Source of the DNA: Congeria kusceri
Lineage: Eukaryota; Mollusca; Bivalvia; Myida; Dreissenidae
Length of the DNA: 64,000 bases
Direction of reading: 5' to 3'
Assembly (NCBI GenBank): GCA_027627225.1
Contig: CM051024.1
Location: forward strand, 80,091,204-80,155,203
Below are positions 63,260-64,000 of this stretch, piece by piece. The stretch's first letter is position 1. Every line of letters starts with the position of its first letter. A model generated the notes under the pieces. The model saw only the letters and a list, made by a program, of their open reading frames with translations, ran no database searches and was not told the DNA's origin. The translations under genes and the position numbers were made by a program.

Positions 63260-63585
63260 CATGTGATCAAAGGGCTCGCTTACTAACACAATTCCTGAAA
63301 TCGTTTAATAAATTATGGTATGAAATGACAACTCTTGTCAGATCCTATATATCTGACACATTTCTATCATCCAGTATTTATTTGCCAGACTTATTCGGGA
63401 ACTTGTCAGACATAAACGCGCTACCTAAAGACGCTGATCCAGTGTTTATAACTGGAGTTTCGTCTAATCACTTGCACGAGTCCCTAGACATGTTCGAGAA
63501 CTTCAATTCCGTGGTGAGGACAATGAAACCAAAACTGAGAATGATATTTTATGACTTGGGGCTTCAAGCTGGCGAACCAGAAAAA
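63260..63585 (+). CDS. DUF1647-like protein exon, right copy (gene continues past window)
   Basis: After a T-rich tract and AAAAG acceptor (63259) the frame runs CDQRARLLTQFLKSFNKLWY, then MTTLVRSYISDTFLSS, VFITGVSSNHLHES and IFYDLGLQAGEPEK, to the gtaagg donor at 63586. Exons 2-3 would lie beyond 64000. The upstream part is open here but broken in the left copy by a 2-base deletion, so the right copy may be the more intact paralogue. From 63325 on it differs from the left copy at very few residues (ISD against ISY). Function as for the left copy: DUF1647-like, biochemical role unknown. Confidence 0.7.
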
Positions 63586-64000
63586 GTAAGGCTATCATAT
63601 TGTCTCTTAAACATCTACACTGAATGTTATTACTTTATGCCTTCAATTTTAAAAACACAATACCTTGTGCTAAAATCAGAACACTTTAAAATGATAATTA
63701 TGTATAATTTAAAAATAAATAAAATATTTTAAGCACCCTTTTTCTTTTCTTTATTTCAATTATCGACGTTTCCCGTGATTTTGTCTGGAATAGCATTTTG
63801 TAAGTTAATTGTAAACGGATTGGTCAATGATAGTACAAATACTTTTCGAAAGATCGATTACATTGAAAGATATAATAAATCACAAAGATGCAATTATTGG
63901 TTGGAAGGATTGAAAGCGTCATTGTGTAATAGATCGTTTTAAATTCTGTAACAACTATGTATTTCGAATCCGCTACCTTTTTTGCTTCTTTATTTAAAAT

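Larger units (their letters stand above)
35148..64000 (+). repeat. Right copy of large segmental duplication
   Basis: Matches 1-9641 in the same orientation, but is about three times longer because of the tandem transposon pair (37537-51029), a 6-kb segment absent from the left copy (51606-57652), a retained 221-base LINE segment (58995-59215) and larger VNTRs (60296-60870, 61719-61965). The copy continues beyond the window. Confidence 0.95.

Overview
This is a eukaryotic, AT-rich, intron- and repeat-dense accessory region. I infer a bivalve mollusc. The reasons are the multi-exon DUF1647-like gene, TGACCTTTGACC-type tandem repeats, 'gtggcctctag' tandem repeats, tRNA-derived SINEs, and mixed DIRS, non-LTR, mariner and Harbinger relics. 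The species cannot be named from the sequence alone. There is no bacterial operon, CRISPR array, rRNA gene or credible intact tRNA gene.

The main architecture is a large direct segmental duplication. The left copy is 1-9641 and runs off the left edge. The right copy is 35148-64000 and runs off the right edge. By eye they differ by a few percent. They share a Harbinger 5' end with a HARBI1-like exon, a short TIR element carrying a tRNA-like module, a non-LTR reverse transcriptase fragment, three VNTRs and the first recognisable exons of a DUF1647-like gene. The copies then diverged. The left copy has a 5'-truncated LINE (2962-3950) where the right has about 6 kb of other sequence (51606-57652). 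The right copy has received two head-to-tail DNA transposons (37537-51029), while the left copy keeps the empty site.

That transposon pair is the most interesting part. Each copy is about 6.74 kb with perfect 15-bp TIRs (TGTCCTTTCCGATAA) and AT target duplications at the outer ends. Each carries two convergent three-exon genes: a THAP-DDE transposase on + and a SAP-SWIM-YqaJ-type nuclease on -. This fits ISL2EU-type elements of the PIF/Harbinger assemblage. Copy 1 has a twice-frameshifted transposase and an intact nuclease exon 3. Copy 2 has an intact 503-aa transposase model and a frameshifted nuclease. A 5-bp spacer (ATTAT) joins them. Both genes appear to use a GC-AG intron.

Between the duplicated blocks (9642-35147) lie the rest of the DUF1647-like gene (exons 2-3, ending 12004), foldback repeats, an inverted-repeat element split by a decayed full-length non-LTR retrotransposon (about 15720-20190), a TTCTGC minisatellite, a DIRS-like RT relic, a DUF1647 exon relic, two more copies of the tRNA-bearing TIR element, and a 2.3-kb satellite packed with TGACCTTGA motifs. 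The 6-kb right-only insert holds a decayed mariner with TA duplications and several microsatellites. Most short ORFs here look like chance or repeat-derived frames.
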